The notes under the pieces are model-generated. The model searched no databases. It saw nothing but the letters and a program-made list of their open reading frames with translations, and was not told the origin of the DNA. DNA of 64,000 bases, from contig OZ244148.1 of assembly GCA_965216255.1 (NCBI GenBank), forward strand, positions 4,774,001-4,838,000, read 5' to 3'. Numbering within the stretch: position 1 is the first letter of the stretch; every line of letters starts with the position of its first letter. The stretch is from G965216255 sp965216255 (GTDB lineage: Bacteria; Bacteroidota; Rhodothermia; Rhodothermales; Bin80). Of this stretch, positions 17,439 to 28,400 are shown in pieces. Position numbers and translations under genes: made by a program.

Positions 17439-20400
17439 ATGTATGCCCAAGCACAACGAATACTTTCCGTTCTTTCTTGCGTGACTGGCCTCCTGTTGCT
17501 CGCGCTGCCTTTGCGCGGCCAAGTTGTCAGCTCTCAATCAGCCGTTGGCGACGAAGTTGTGAAGGGCTTCGTTTGGGTGCACTTCACTGAGGATGCGCAG
17601 GTGACGGTGGGGGCTGCCAAGACGGGACTGCCCATATTCGATTCCGTGACTTCTTCGATCGGCGCTTTCGAGATTGAGAAAGCATTCCCGCTTCTTGACC
17701 GTGTGGCCGCCAAACGTGCCATTTCGGAGACGGCCGAAAGGCTGCGCCGAGTCTATTCGGTTCGGTTTGAGACGCAGTATGATCCACGGCGTGTCGCCCT
17801 GGCGCTTGAGCAAGATCCCAACGTCTTGTTCGCCGAGCCGCGATATATGAGGCGGCTGCAAATGCAGCCTCCGGCGGGAGGCAAGCTGGGAAGCCTACCG
17901 ACGGTACCGAATGATCCTCTATTCGCACAACAGGTCAGTTATATGCGGCAGCTGAAAATGGAGGATGCATGGGATTTCGCAAAGGGCGAAGACGGCGATG
18001 TGGTCATAGCCATCGTTGATGGTCATACGGCATGGCGCCATCCGGATCTCGTTGCCAACGTATGGACAAATCCGGGCGAAGTGCCAGACAACGGCTTGGA
18101 CGATGACGGCAATGGTTTCGTAGATGATATTCACGGCTGGAGTTTCCAGAATAACGATCCTGACCCGACTGGACCGGATTATCATTCTCGGTTTGAACAT
18201 GGAAGCAGGGTGACCGGCGCCGCAGGAGCGGTTGCTGACAATGGCAAAGGAGTAGCCGGGACCAGTTGGAATGCTACAATTATGCCGCTCAACGCCAGCT
18301 GCTCACCAGTCGGAATTACAATGTGTTACAGCTCAGAGGGTGTGGTTTACGCTGCCATGCACGGCGCAGACATAATCAACGCCAGTTACGGAGGGCCCGA
18401 ACGGAGTGAAGTCGAAGAAATGATCTACCAGATGGCCTTAGACGAAGGTGCCCTCGTCGTGGCTGCGGCGGGCAATGCACAATCCCTTTTGGACACAAAT
18501 CCGGAATATCCCGCCAGCTTTACAACGGTACTTAGTGTGGGTGGCACCGCGCGTGACTCGGACTTGAACGTGTTCAACTACGGCAGAAGCGTGAATGTTT
18601 TTGCCCCGTCTGTGGGAATCGCGAGTACTGCAGACGGCGGCGGATATGATCGCCAGCTTGGCACCTCGTTAGCAACGCCCCTCGTCTCCGGTATCGCGGC
18701 CCTCGTACGGACCCACTACCCAAACTACACTCCGGCCCAGGTAAGGGAACAGATCCGGATGACGGCAGACGGGATTGACAATGCCAATGATCCCGCTGAC
18801 GCAGGCCTCTTTGGACGTGGCCGCGTTAATGCGCTCCGCGCGTTAACGGAATCGGGTTTCCCTGCCATTCGGGTCTCCGATGAGCAGATCCGGGGTAATG
18901 AAACTGCTCAAGGCCTCTTATCTGGGGAAGTGGTCGATTTAGACCTGACGATTTCAAATATACTGGATGATGCAACAGGCCTCTCTTTAGAGCTGGTCAG
19001 CGCAGTGCCGTATGTGAGCATTACTCCCCCGCGCCAGGATGTAGGAACTCTCGCATCGGGAGAATCACTCACCGTGCAATTTGCGTTGGCTATTGCGGAT
19101 GATGCCCCGTATAGATCGCCGATAATGCTGTATACCCGGGCCGTGGCTGACTCTTACGAGGATACGCCAGACGTGCTACGATTCGAGGCCAATCCTGGAA
19201 GATTGGCACACCACCGGTCCGGTGCCATCGAAGTCTCCATAACCACAGAAGGGAACATTGGGTATCTGGACCTACCTAGCATTTCTCCCGGCAGAGGTTT
19301 TAGGGCTTATGATCCCAGTCTTGGTTTGGAGCGCGAATTCCTCCTTGAGGGCGGGTTGGTAATAGGAACCGGTAACAATGCCGTAGTAGACTGCGTGTCG
19401 CACTCTGCCAATCAAAGCATGGACTTTGTCCCTAAGCGCGGGACCGAACTGGTTATCGATTCATCCGGAGTGGTGGTAGCAGAGCACGGTAGTGTCACTC
19501 TTCTCGACAATGGTTCAAATGACGGCCTTGGGCTGGAGATTCTGCAGGAATCCTTTGTAGACACGGAAGAGGCTCACGAGGACTTCATCATCTTCAAGTA
19601 TACTATCGCCAATACGGCTAACAGCGCGCACAGCAACCTGCATGTGGGCCTGTACATTAACTGGCAAGTGGGTCTAGCTTTCATGTCCGACATCGCCCAC
19701 ATGGACGAGCTCCGGCATTTGGGATACCAGACAGGACCTGGTTCGTCCATTCTCGTGGGAACCAAGCTGCTTTCTTCCGAGGCTCCATTTCATCACCGCG
19801 CCATTAACCTCTTTGAGGATCTTGGTATCGAAGGGGCGTTCGACGACGGCGTAAAGTGGTCGATGCTTTCCGGGGGCGCTGTGGCCGCGCCGGAAGGTAC
19901 GGGAACCTGGTCTCACATGGTGGCGTCGGGTCCGTATTCTGTTGATCCGCAGGAGACCATAGAAGTCGCGTTCGCACTAGTTTCCGGCGCGACGGAAGAA
20001 GACTTTCTGCGAAACGCCGATGCGGCCCAGGACCTGTGGGAATCACGGCTCCAGACGGCGACGGGTGTACAGTTTATCCAGAACGTTGCCGGCGCTGAAG
20101 TGGATCTCTATGTGGATGATGAGTTGGTCGAGGATAATTGGATGTTTCAGAGTGCGACGCGCTACCTGCAATTGAAAGGAGGCACGCATACGGCCGACAT
20201 TGTTTCCGCCTCCGATGCGGACAATACGTCTCCGCTCGCTGCTCTCGAATTTGACCTCGCCGCTCGGAGCCATAACCAGATCTTTGCTTATGGCAGCAGT
20301 GAGGATGTAAGACTTGCCGCTGTGGAAGACGTCCGCAGAAGTGAGCGCGGTAGCACGAACGTGAGCTTCTATTTTGCTCACGGTGCAAGAGATGCGGGCG

Positions 20401-21002
20401 AAGTCACCGTACGGCTGTCGGACGAAGGTGGTGTGCCGGGGATGGTCATAGCGGAAGGCATCGATTTCGGTGAGTTTGGCAGCTACGTAGAACTGGAAGC
20501 GGGGTCGCACGACGTCCAAGTAGTACAGGCAGCAGGAGGCAGCCAGGTCGGAATATTCAGGTTGGAACTTGGGGAACTGGAAGGCGCGTCCTTCGTGCTC
20601 AACCTTTCAGGTGTTGGCGCCTCCGTCGCTCAGGGGTTGGGACTATTAGGTGTGTTGCCGACTGGGCAGGCATTTGTGCCCGTGGTCATCGAAACCTCAT
20701 TGGCAGGCGCCACGGAACTCCCGGAAGCGTTTGCCCTGCGCGGCAACTATCCCAATCCATTCAATCCAGCGACCAGGATACAGTTTGACTTGCCAGCGCG
20801 GGCAGCAATTACGGTCCACGTGACTGATGTTCTTGGCCGCACGGTACGGATACTGACAGACCTAGAGGCTGAGGCAGGCATGAAAAGGTCCGTTCAAATC
20901 AGTGGCGACGGCTTGGCATCCGGCATGTATTTCTACAGGATAACTGCCGAGATGGAGCAGCAAACTGCTACGGAATCCGGCCGCATGTTGCTCATTCGCT
21001 AG
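17439..21002 (+). CDS. T9SS-exported S8 family serine protease (subtilase)
   Basis: The protein has 1187 residues. The signal peptide MYAQAQRILSVLSCVTGLLLLALPLRGQ supports ATG 17439. A propeptide-like region is followed by a subtilisin domain with the triad Asp194 (AIVDGHTAWRHPDL), His254 (FEHGSRVTGAAG) and Ser410 (GTSLATPLVSGIAALV). The Asp motif reads VDGHT instead of the usual DTG/DSG, and the His motif HGSRV instead of HGTHV. A long region of mostly beta character follows, then a DUF4397-like module from about base 20069 (FIQNVAGAEVDLYVDD), and a C-terminal Por/T9SS sorting domain beginning RGNYPNPFNPATRIQF and ending GRMLLIR. It should be exported through the outer membrane and attached to the surface or released. 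The same DUF4397-T9SS tail occurs in the giant protein at 39854. Confidence 0.92.
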   Translation: MYAQAQRILSVLSCVTGLLLLALPLRGQVVSSQSAVGDEVVKGFVWVHFTEDAQVTVGAAKTGLPIFDSVTSSIGAFEIEKAFPLLDRVAAKRAISETAERLRRVYSVRFETQYDPRRVALALEQDPNVLFAEPRYMRRLQMQPPAGGKLGSLPTVPNDPLFAQQVSYMRQLKMEDAWDFAKGEDGDVVIAIVDGHTAWRHPDLVANVWTNPGEVPDNGLDDDGNGFVDDIHGWSFQNNDPDPTGPDYHSRFEHGSRVTGAAGAVADNGKGVAGTSWNATIMPLNASCSPVGITMCYSSEGVVYAAMHGADIINASYGGPERSEVEEMIYQMALDEGALVVAAAGNAQSLLDTNPEYPASFTTVLSVGGTARDSDLNVFNYGRSVNVFAPSVGIASTADGGGYDRQLGTSLATPLVSGIAALVRTHYPNYTPAQVREQIRMTADGIDNANDPADAGLFGRGRVNALRALTESGFPAIRVSDEQIRGNETAQGLLSGEVVDLDLTISNILDDATGLSLELVSAVPYVSITPPRQDVGTLASGESLTVQFALAIADDAPYRSPIMLYTRAVADSYEDTPDVLRFEANPGRLAHHRSGAIEVSITTEGNIGYLDLPSISPGRGFRAYDPSLGLEREFLLEGGLVIGTGNNAVVDCVSHSANQSMDFVPKRGTELVIDSSGVVVAEHGSVTLLDNGSNDGLGLEILQESFVDTEEAHEDFIIFKYTIANTANSAHSNLHVGLYINWQVGLAFMSDIAHMDELRHLGYQTGPGSSILVGTKLLSSEAPFHHRAINLFEDLGIEGAFDDGVKWSMLSGGAVAAPEGTGTWSHMVASGPYSVDPQETIEVAFALVSGATEEDFLRNADAAQDLWESRLQTATGVQFIQNVAGAEVDLYVDDELVEDNWMFQSATRYLQLKGGTHTADIVSASDADNTSPLAALEFDLAARSHNQIFAYGSSEDVRLAAVEDVRRSERGSTNVSFYFAHGARDAGEVTVRLSDEGGVPGMVIAEGIDFGEFGSYVELEAGSHDVQVVQAAGGSQVGIFRLELGELEGASFVLNLSGVGASVAQGLGLLGVLPTGQAFVPVVIETSLAGATELPEAFALRGNYPNPFNPATRIQFDLPARAAITVHVTDVLGRTVRILTDLEAEAGMKRSVQISGDGLASGMYFYRITAEMEQQTATESGRMLLIR

Positions 21003-22168
21003 CTGAATCGGAGGGTTCCAGAAGTGCCTTTGAAGCAGTACGGAAATGCCAGATGTGTGTGATTGAAGGTGTATCCGGCCACCACTGCGTCTGCCTTCAA
21101 TTCGCTAACTCTGCATCCGTCACTCGAAGTGCCCCGGCGCGTGGGTAAAGAAAGTGAATTGGTCCAGGGACGTGGCCTGCCCTGGGCGGAAGTGATCTTT
21201 TTGGCGCATTCAGGAAAGTCGGGCTATTGCTATTAAGACCAAGTAAGATCCTGCCCCTGCAAGACGCTTGTCTGGGAACAACTTCACCATGACCGCAAAC
21301 AGGTCGAAGGTGCGGGCCTCGATCTCGACCGGGTCCCATCGTCAAGGAAGTGTGCTTGCCATTGGTCCGGGGCTCGACCTTGTGCCTCCCGGGCGTGGCC
21401 AGCTGTTGCGACAGAGATGCATGGCTGCGGGCTTTCCAGCTGTTTTCCGTTCACCCGGCCGAGGTTGAACGCTGGGCCGTGATTGCCACAATATTGCGCG
21501 CGGCACGCTTGCCTTCCAGATCGTTTTCGGCAAAGAGCGTCGGCCATGCCTAACCCGCATGGCTCACCAAGATCACTAGTCGCCAGGATTCGAGTTGATT
21601 GTAGGCAATAGGTCACGGTCTGGCAACGCGAATGCTGATTCCCGCTTTCTGAAGCGTTTAGCCGGCGGCGCTAAGCGCTGTATTGGGCACGCTTTGAGAA
21701 GGAAGCCGAGCGTTTGATCGCGAGCCCGTGCTTCTTGGATACACGTGTCCAGCGCCCCAAAGTGGAGTCTGTCAATCTCTGGAATAGGTCGAGCCAGAAA
21801 GTGTGTATGGAGGTGAGTCGAGCGTGGTGGCGTGCACGGCGCCACGCAGGTTGCTAAGCACGCCAGAGAACTGTTGCTGCCACGGATATGTCTCGGGCAA
21901 GAACAGGCGGCGTACGCCCTCCGCGACCAGTGCTGCCATCTTAAGCAGCCGCACTAGGATGCTACCGCACTGCGCCTTAGCCATAGCTGTGTCCAGCAAG
22001 CCATAAACTTCGATGATGCTCATCAGGATATCGGCGATTGTAGAGGAGTACAGGCGCAGTTGTTTAGTCTCCATCATGCGCGGCGCGCAGGGATGGCCAT
22101 GCTCAGGCTATCCCGATTTTCCATGTGTCAAACAAGGGATATTGAATATGACAGTTGAGGCAGTCAGT
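21003..22168. other. Long spacer without a supportable gene
   Basis: About 1.17 kb. A minus-strand frame at 21772-22077 gives a helical, plausible-looking 101-residue translation (SSTIADILMSIIEVYGLLD), but it has no recognisable relative and no ribosome site that I can defend. It may be a gene fragment or part of the decayed insertion element next door. Confidence 0.35.
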
Positions 22169-23890
22169 TCACTCGAGTTGTAGGCATAGCTTCCGGTTTT
22201 GCAGCCAGGGTATGGGTTCTGCGGCTTCCATGTATCCGGCTGCCAGAAAATATGGACTGTTGGCGCGGCGTGGCAGGGTAACGATGATGTCGTCGGACTG
22301 AATGTGGATCTTGGCACTGCGCACCAGTTTGTGAAAGATGGTGCGGGGTTTGGCGCGGGCCATGCCACCTCTGACGCGCCGGGCGAGTAGGCGGTGCTGG
22401 CCATGAGAGTTAGCTGCAGGTCCACGTCAATCCTCATGGGCACGGCAGAACTGAGGGCGTTCATGTGGAAGAAGTCAATGGTGTCGGCCAGTGTGTTTTC
22501 GATGAGTATCCGCCGGGCGTAGCGGTCGATAAGTCGGCAGGCCGGCACGTCCATCTGATTGGTAATCAGTAGCGTGGGCCCTGTGTGGCCGAGGTCGGTG
22601 ATGGCAATCTGCCGGAGTGCCTTTTTGTAGCCGCGGACGTGGATCTTTTCCTCCAAGATGCGCGGCGTACGAAAGGGGCGTCCGACACCCGTGGGGGCGG
22701 TCCTTCGCCACTGGTCGGTGGAAATGCTCTCCAGAGTGGCCACCATCCCTCGGGAGCGGCGCCTGAGGGTCAGCAAGGCAATGTCCCGATCGGTGAGCCG
22801 TTGCAGGTTGGCATACGTGGTGAAGGTGCTGTCAAAGACCCGTTCACGGGGCAGCGTTCCTGTGCGCTCGTGCCAGAAGTCGACAAAGCGCAGGAGCTGG
22901 TCGTGGCGATTCTCCGTGCGCACCTGGGCATCGGCATAGACGAAGAGCCGGGCTTGGGCATCGCGCGCTACAAGGGAGAGGATGCCGTTCTTGCTGCGGC
23001 TGCGCTTGGAGACGTAATGCTTCTCTCTTAGGGCGTCGTCGCCATGGCAGGGTATGGTGTGGAAGTCGAGGCAGTGGCCTGCTCCCAGGAAAGCGCCGAG
23101 TGTGCCAGAGGCCGCGTGCCTCTGGCACACTCGGCGGCGGATGTTGGCGGGATGGACGCGGCAGGAATACTCGGTGAGCGTGCTGCGCTTGGGCATGGTG
23201 TTGAGCCCGGCAAAGAGGGCCAGTCCCGGACCTTAGGACATGATATGGGAGCTGCGCCGGATGCCCCAGAGCTTGAGGGCCGGCAGGGCGCGCACGGCGC
23301 AACCTGCCGGTATCATGCCGGGCATGGCACACCTTTGCAGGAGGCCATCGATGTTCATGCGAGCCCGATCATGGGCAAAGAGGAAGAGGCCGCCGCAGTC
23401 GGTCTGGAAGCGGCGTGGGAAAAGATCAAGGCAGCGGCGCTCGCTAGCGGCGGCACGTTCCGGCACCACCGCGTCGAGTCGTTGGTGCAGGGTGCGGCGG
23501 TGCAGCTTGCCATAGCCGGCCGCGCGCAGGGTGCGTGCGACGCTGGAGTCGCTAAGGGGACATCCTTAAACGCTTCAAACCTGGGGCAGGGTGGCGGCAA
23601 TTTCTACGGTGGACAGGTTGTGTGATGCTCGCGCAGTTCGAGGATGCGCTGGCGGCGCTGTTCTTTGGAGAGGGGGGGGCTTTTTACGGGTCTTGGCCGC
23701 AGGAGTGTGGGCTCTTGGGGGCCCATCCGGCAGGAAGAAGGCCAGATCGGTTTTTTTTTCGGAACTGGGAGCAGAGGTTTCGGACGGTGCCGTAGCCATA
23801 GCGACAAGGAGGAGCGGGACTTTATCGACGCAGGCGGTGCGGAGGGCTTCGTACTGTCGTTGGGCACTGTATAGGATCCAAGAAGGCGTA
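22169..23890 (-). pseudogene. IS4-like DDE transposase, multiply broken
   Basis: Pieces in order on the minus strand are: SKEQRRQRILELREHHTT; TLRAAGYGKLHRRTLHQRLDAVVPERA; DCGGLFLFAHDRARMNIDGLLQ; then, after an in-frame TAA near 23233, GPGLALFAGLNTMPKRSTLTEYSCRV; then a DDE segment HGDDALREKHYVSKRSRSKNG, VFDSTFTTYANLQRL and ITDLGHTGPTLLITN; and a last piece in another frame, MARAKPRTIFHKLVRSAKIHIQ. This resembles a DDE_Tnp_1-type transposase common in Bacteroidota and Planctomycetes; I cannot name the IS family securely. There are at least two frameshifts (near 22380 and in the N-terminal region, close to homopolymers of A8 and G8) plus one stop. Confidence 0.75.
23094..23136. repeat. Perfect 19-bp palindromic hairpin inside the transposase remnant
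   Basis: The arms 23094-23112 and 23118-23136 are exact reverse complements (core GCCGAGTGTGCCAGAGGC) separated by the five-base loop CGCGT. There is no trailing T-run, so it is not an ordinary terminator. It interrupts the protein-coding pattern of the transposase. Confidence 0.8.
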
Positions 23891-24135
23891 GCAAGGCCTT
23901 AGACAGGCAGAATAGCCAAATCGATTATACTGCGCGGGAATCGAGGCTAGTACACGTACGCTCCCCCAGGCATGCCAGCACGCGCATCCCGGCCAGAGCC
24001 TGCCCCCGGTTATACATGGCGTGGCAGGCCCTACCTGCATTCCAGACTCCGGGAGGTTGCCGGCCGTGGTTAATAGGCGCCCACCACGGAACGCGCGGCA
24101 GCGCAAGCCAGAGACAAGAGTGTGTCGCCCCGCCG

Positions 24136-24852
24136 CTATATGCTCAGGCTCAGCCCGAACACCAGGAAAGACCGCGATGCCTTGGGATTAAGAATGTACG
24201 ATACACTGATGGGCAGGCCGAAACCTCCGTCAGAAATAGGAATCTCCTTTGAGGCCGAGATTCCGAGATTGACGAGGGAGGCCTTGTCCACGTCGTAGAA
24301 TGCGCTTTTGCCGGTTACGGCGCCAGCCGTCAGGCCCATTTCCACGCCTCCTATCATCGTCGGGGGGGCGCTGACTTCCAGATAAATGGACTTGTCCGGG
24401 TCGTTATGGGCGAACACTCCGCCGAAAATGGAAAAGGGAAATGCGCCGGAACTGGTAAAACTGACGTAGGGCTCGATCGAGTGCGAGCCGTTGCCGTCTC
24501 CCTCAAAATTTGACCATTTCAACGTGTCCGGTTTCGGGAAGTAGTAATCCGTGACGCCAAGCGTCAACGAGCCTGCCGATCCCAGGTCGAACGAATAGCT
24601 TACCCACACATCATGCTCATTGGCGCTGGCGCCGTCGGCGCTGATGGAGTAGGAAGCCCATGTGCCCACTTCCAATCCGCCGCCGCTTATGGATAGAGAT
24701 GGCTGGATGCTGGCGGACTGGCCGAAGTCCGCCCCGCGCCAGACGTACCGGCTAACAATGTCGGCTCCCAGGCTTGTCGACTGGGCAAGAGTGGTGCTGA
24801 CCCATCCGGCAGTGACTGTGAGAGTTAGTGCAATACGTAGCATGGATTTCAT
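24136..24852 (-). CDS. TorF-family putative outer-membrane porin
   Basis: The protein has 238 residues with a signal peptide MKSMLRIALTLTVTAGWVSTTLAQ. Directly after cleavage comes STSLGADIVSRYVWRGADFGQSASIQPSLS, matching the start of the TorF/Gcw_chp family of small outer-membrane barrels (SRYVWRG motif). The rest alternates polar and hydrophobic residues with aromatic girdles, as expected for about twelve beta strands, and it ends in a barrel strand FLVFGLSLSI. Substrate unknown; these proteins are thought to be porins. It is a single gene on the minus strand with its promoter in the spacer toward gltB. The frame is intact and there is no sign of decay. Confidence 0.85.
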   Translation of the reverse strand: MKSMLRIALTLTVTAGWVSTTLAQSTSLGADIVSRYVWRGADFGQSASIQPSLSISGGGLEVGTWASYSISADGASANEHDVWVSYSFDLGSAGSLTLGVTDYYFPKPDTLKWSNFEGDGNGSHSIEPYVSFTSSGAFPFSIFGGVFAHNDPDKSIYLEVSAPPTMIGGVEMGLTAGAVTGKSAFYDVDKASLVNLGISASKEIPISDGGFGLPISVSYILNPKASRSFLVFGLSLSI

Positions 24853-25443
24853 TGAGGGTCGTGGCTTGGTGGGGGAACGAGGGGGCTATGTCTTACGTGC
24901 CTGGGCACGGTATGCGTGCAATACCTTACGACGTTAGGCAATTGCCGGATGCAATTCAAGGGTTGCCCGAGGGCGTCGAAGGGGGCGCCGCTCGCGGAGG
25001 CACCCATTTGAAGCGTTTCCAGAACCTGCGAGAACGGGACCTAAGTGCTGTCCTTGCCCGTCTGTAGCCAGCGGGGGCGATTGCAAGTGTGAACCACGGG
25101 TGAATAATATTATGTCTGTCATTATATTTGTCTAATAATATTAGAATATATAGACATACGGCATTATTAATGTAGCATTACAAATGATTATTCCTTATTC
25201 TCTTATCGGAAGCGCTGCCAGCCTCAATGCGCTACCTATCTGGGGGTAGCCGCGCCCCTTGACCTGGTAGCGGAGACTTCCTTTAATTGGAACAGGCACA
25301 ATCCGTCCTGTGGAGCGCAGGCAACAGCTACTGGTCAGGCTATTGAAAGGCGAAATGCACGCGTAGACGCGTGCCGCACAGCGCTGACCGGCCTGGCCAG
25401 CCTTGTGCCGGTTCTTCAAATACTGTCGCCCGAACCAGTCGCC
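24853..25443. other. Divergent promoter region between the porin and gltB
   Basis: No gene. The part 25105-25200 is strikingly AT-rich compared with its surroundings and contains the palindrome described separately. It probably holds promoter or operator elements for gltBD, the porin gene, or both. Confidence 0.4.
25131..25145. promoter_or_regulatory. AT-rich palindrome, candidate operator upstream of gltB
   Basis: TCTAATAATATTAGA is a perfect 15-base palindrome about 300 bases before the gltB start, within a 95-base AT-rich patch. It is nested in an imperfect larger symmetry, TGTCT...AGACA (25129-25156). The binding protein is unknown. Confidence 0.35.
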
Positions 25444-28400
25444 ATGTTGTACGACCCCGCTTATGACCACGACGCCTGCGGAGTGGGGTTCGTGTGCCGG
25501 CTGGACGGGCGGCCTACGCATGCAATCGTGCAGCGGGGTCTGGCGGTACTGCGGGACCTGGATCACCGCGGGGCGTGTGGATGCGACGAAGATACGGGTG
25601 ACGGTGCAGGCGTTCTGCTTCAATTGCCGCATCGGCTGTTTGAGAGTGAAGGTTGGGCGATTCCGGATCCCGGTGACTACGGCGTGGCGATGGCCCTGCT
25701 GCCGCGGGGCGGAGCGGCAGCCTGGTGCCGGGCGCTGCTGGAAGATGCCGTGCGCTCGGAAGGTCAGCGCGTGATGGCATGGCGGCAGGTGCCAACCCGG
25801 AATGCTACTATCGGGGAGGCTTCACGGAGCGTCGAGCCCACCATCGAGCAGCTCTTCATCGGCCGTGGACAGGCTACGCTCCGGGAGGACTTCGAGCACA
25901 AGCTATTTGTCATTCGCAAGGTATTCCAGCGCGCCGCAAATCAGAAGGGCTACATCGCAAGCCTATCATCGCGCACCATCGTTTACAAGGGCATGTTGAC
26001 GCCGGCCCAGCTGCCGGAGTATTATCCTGACCTGGTGCAGGAGGCTACCGCCAGTGCGCTTGCCATGGTGCATTCGCGCTTCAGCACCAACACGTTTCCG
26101 CAGTGGTCGCTCGCCCAGCCCTTCCGGTTCCTCTGCCATAACGGCGAGATCAATACGCTGCGCGGTAACATCAACCAGATGCGCGCCGGTGAAGTCCTTT
26201 TCGAAAGCCGGCGTCTTGGAGCGGATGCACATAAGCTCATACCGATCGTCCGCGAAGGGGGAAGCGATTCCATGGCGCTCGACAACGCGCTGGAACTGCT
26301 CTGTTTTACGGGCCGATCGTTGCCGCATGCGATGATGATGCTGGTGCCCGAGGCATGGGAGCACGACGAAGCCATGTCCGACGGGAAGCGGGCCTTCTAC
26401 CAGTATCATGGCAATCTGATGGACCCCTGGGACGGCCCGGCAACGCTGCCGTTTACGGATGGTCGCCATATCGGGGCAGTGCTGGACCGCAATGGATTGA
26501 GGCCCTCCCGCTATACGATTACCAAAGACGGTCTCGTCATTCTTGCCTCCGAAACGGGCGTCGGAGGTGTCCGCGAGGAAAACGTGCTGGAAAAAGGGCG
26601 CCTGGAGCCCGGGCGCATGTTCCTGGTGGATCTGGAGGAGGGGCGCAGGATTACGGATGCAGAGATAAAGGAAACCATCAGCAGCCGAAAGCCCTATGGC
26701 CAGTGGCTTGCAGACAACGTGCGCAGGCTGCCGAGTCTCGGCGCGCTGCCAGCGCGCATGGGCACATCCAGACGCCGGGAAAGGCAGCAAATGTTTGGCT
26801 ATTCGCTTGAAGACCTGCGGCTGCTGTTGGGTCCCATGGCTCAGGCTGCGAAGGAGCCGCTTGGATCCATGGGCGATGACACGCCGCTAGCCGTGTTGTC
26901 AGAGCGCCCTCGTCTGCTGTATGACTATTTCAAGCAGCTCTTTGCCCAGGTAACGAACCCGCCCCTGGACGCAATCCGGGAGGAACTCGTCACTTCTTTG
27001 GCCCTGAATCTCGGACCGGGCCGCGACCTCTTTGACGAAACGCCGGAGCATTGCCGCAGGCTTCGGCTCGAACAGCCGATCATTGCCGATATCGATCTTG
27101 TTTCCGGCGTCAATATGCCATCGGCAATGCTCGAAACCTGTTTTTCTACCGGTACGCTCGAAGAAGCGCTGGGCGGCCTCCAGGCGGCGGCGGCCGATGC
27201 GGTCCGCCGTGGTGCGGAACTGGTCATTTTGTCAGACCGCGCGGCCGGGCCGGACAAACTCCCCATTCCGGCGCTGCTGGCCACAGGCGCGGTGCACCAC
27301 CACCTGATTCAGGAAGGGCTGCGATTGCGTTGTGGGCTCATCGTGGATAGCGGCGAGCCGCGCGAGATCCACCACTTTGCGCTGCTGATCGGCTACGGCG
27401 CTGAAGCCGTATGCCCGTATCTGGCGCTGGAGTCCGTTTGCGCCTTGGTGGAGTCCGGCGACGTGGAAGGCATGATGCCGAAACAAGCGACCGCCCGCTA
27501 TGCCAGGGCCGTGGGCAAGGGGTTGCTCAAGGTCATGTCCAAAATGGGAATATCTACGCTGCAGAGCTATCGGGGCGCCCAGATATTCGAGGCGCTGGGC
27601 ATTGGGCGGGCCGTCATAGATGCTTACTTCTGCGGCACAAGCTCGCGTCTTGGCGGCATCGGCCTGGATGTCCTCGCCGACGAGGTGCGGCTGCGCCACG
27701 AAAGGGCCTATCCACCCAAAGACATCGCAGCGACGTTGCACCTGGATCCTGGCGGCCGCTACCAGTGGCGCCGGAACGGGGAGCGGCACCAGTTTAGCCC
27801 GACTGCGATTGCGCGCGTGCAGCACGCCGTTCGGAGTGGGAGCTGGTCGTCCTACCGGCAATTTGCCGACGAAATCAATACACAGGTGCGGCAGCACGCC
27901 ACGCTGCGCGGGCTGCTGGATTTCAACATCGACGGCGTCAGGCCGGTATCCCTGGAAGAAGTCGAGCCCTGGACTGAGATCGTGCGCTCGTTCAAGACCG
28001 GGGCCATGTCGAATGGATCCATCAGCCGGGAGGCGCACGAGACGCTCGCCATGGCGATGAATGCCGTGGGTGGCAAGAGCAACACCGGAGAGGGGGGTGA
28101 GAACCCGGAGCGCTATGTGCGCAATAACCCGAGGCGCAGCCGTATCAAGCAGGTAGCCTCCGGCCGGTTTGGCGTCACTATCGGCTATCTGGTCAGCGCC
28201 GACGAGATTCAAATAAAGATGGCCCAGGGCGCCAAGCCCGGGGAAGGAGGCCAGCTTCCCGGCAGGAAAGTGTCGCCCTTTATCGCCGGGCTGCGGCACT
28301 CGACCCCGTATGTGGGCCTGATATCACCGCCGCCGCATCACGACATCTATTCCATCGAGGATCTGGCCCAGCTCATCCATGATCTCAAGAATGCCAATCC

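Noticed and set aside
21772..22077. 101-residue helical ORF on the minus strand
   Set aside because: Plausible composition, but no recognisable family, no neighbour on the strand and no defensible ribosome site.
23752..23759. Programmed frameshift at the A8/T8 run near the transposase start
   Set aside because: The run is slippery, but further frame breaks and a stop elsewhere in the gene indicate general decay rather than programmed shifting.
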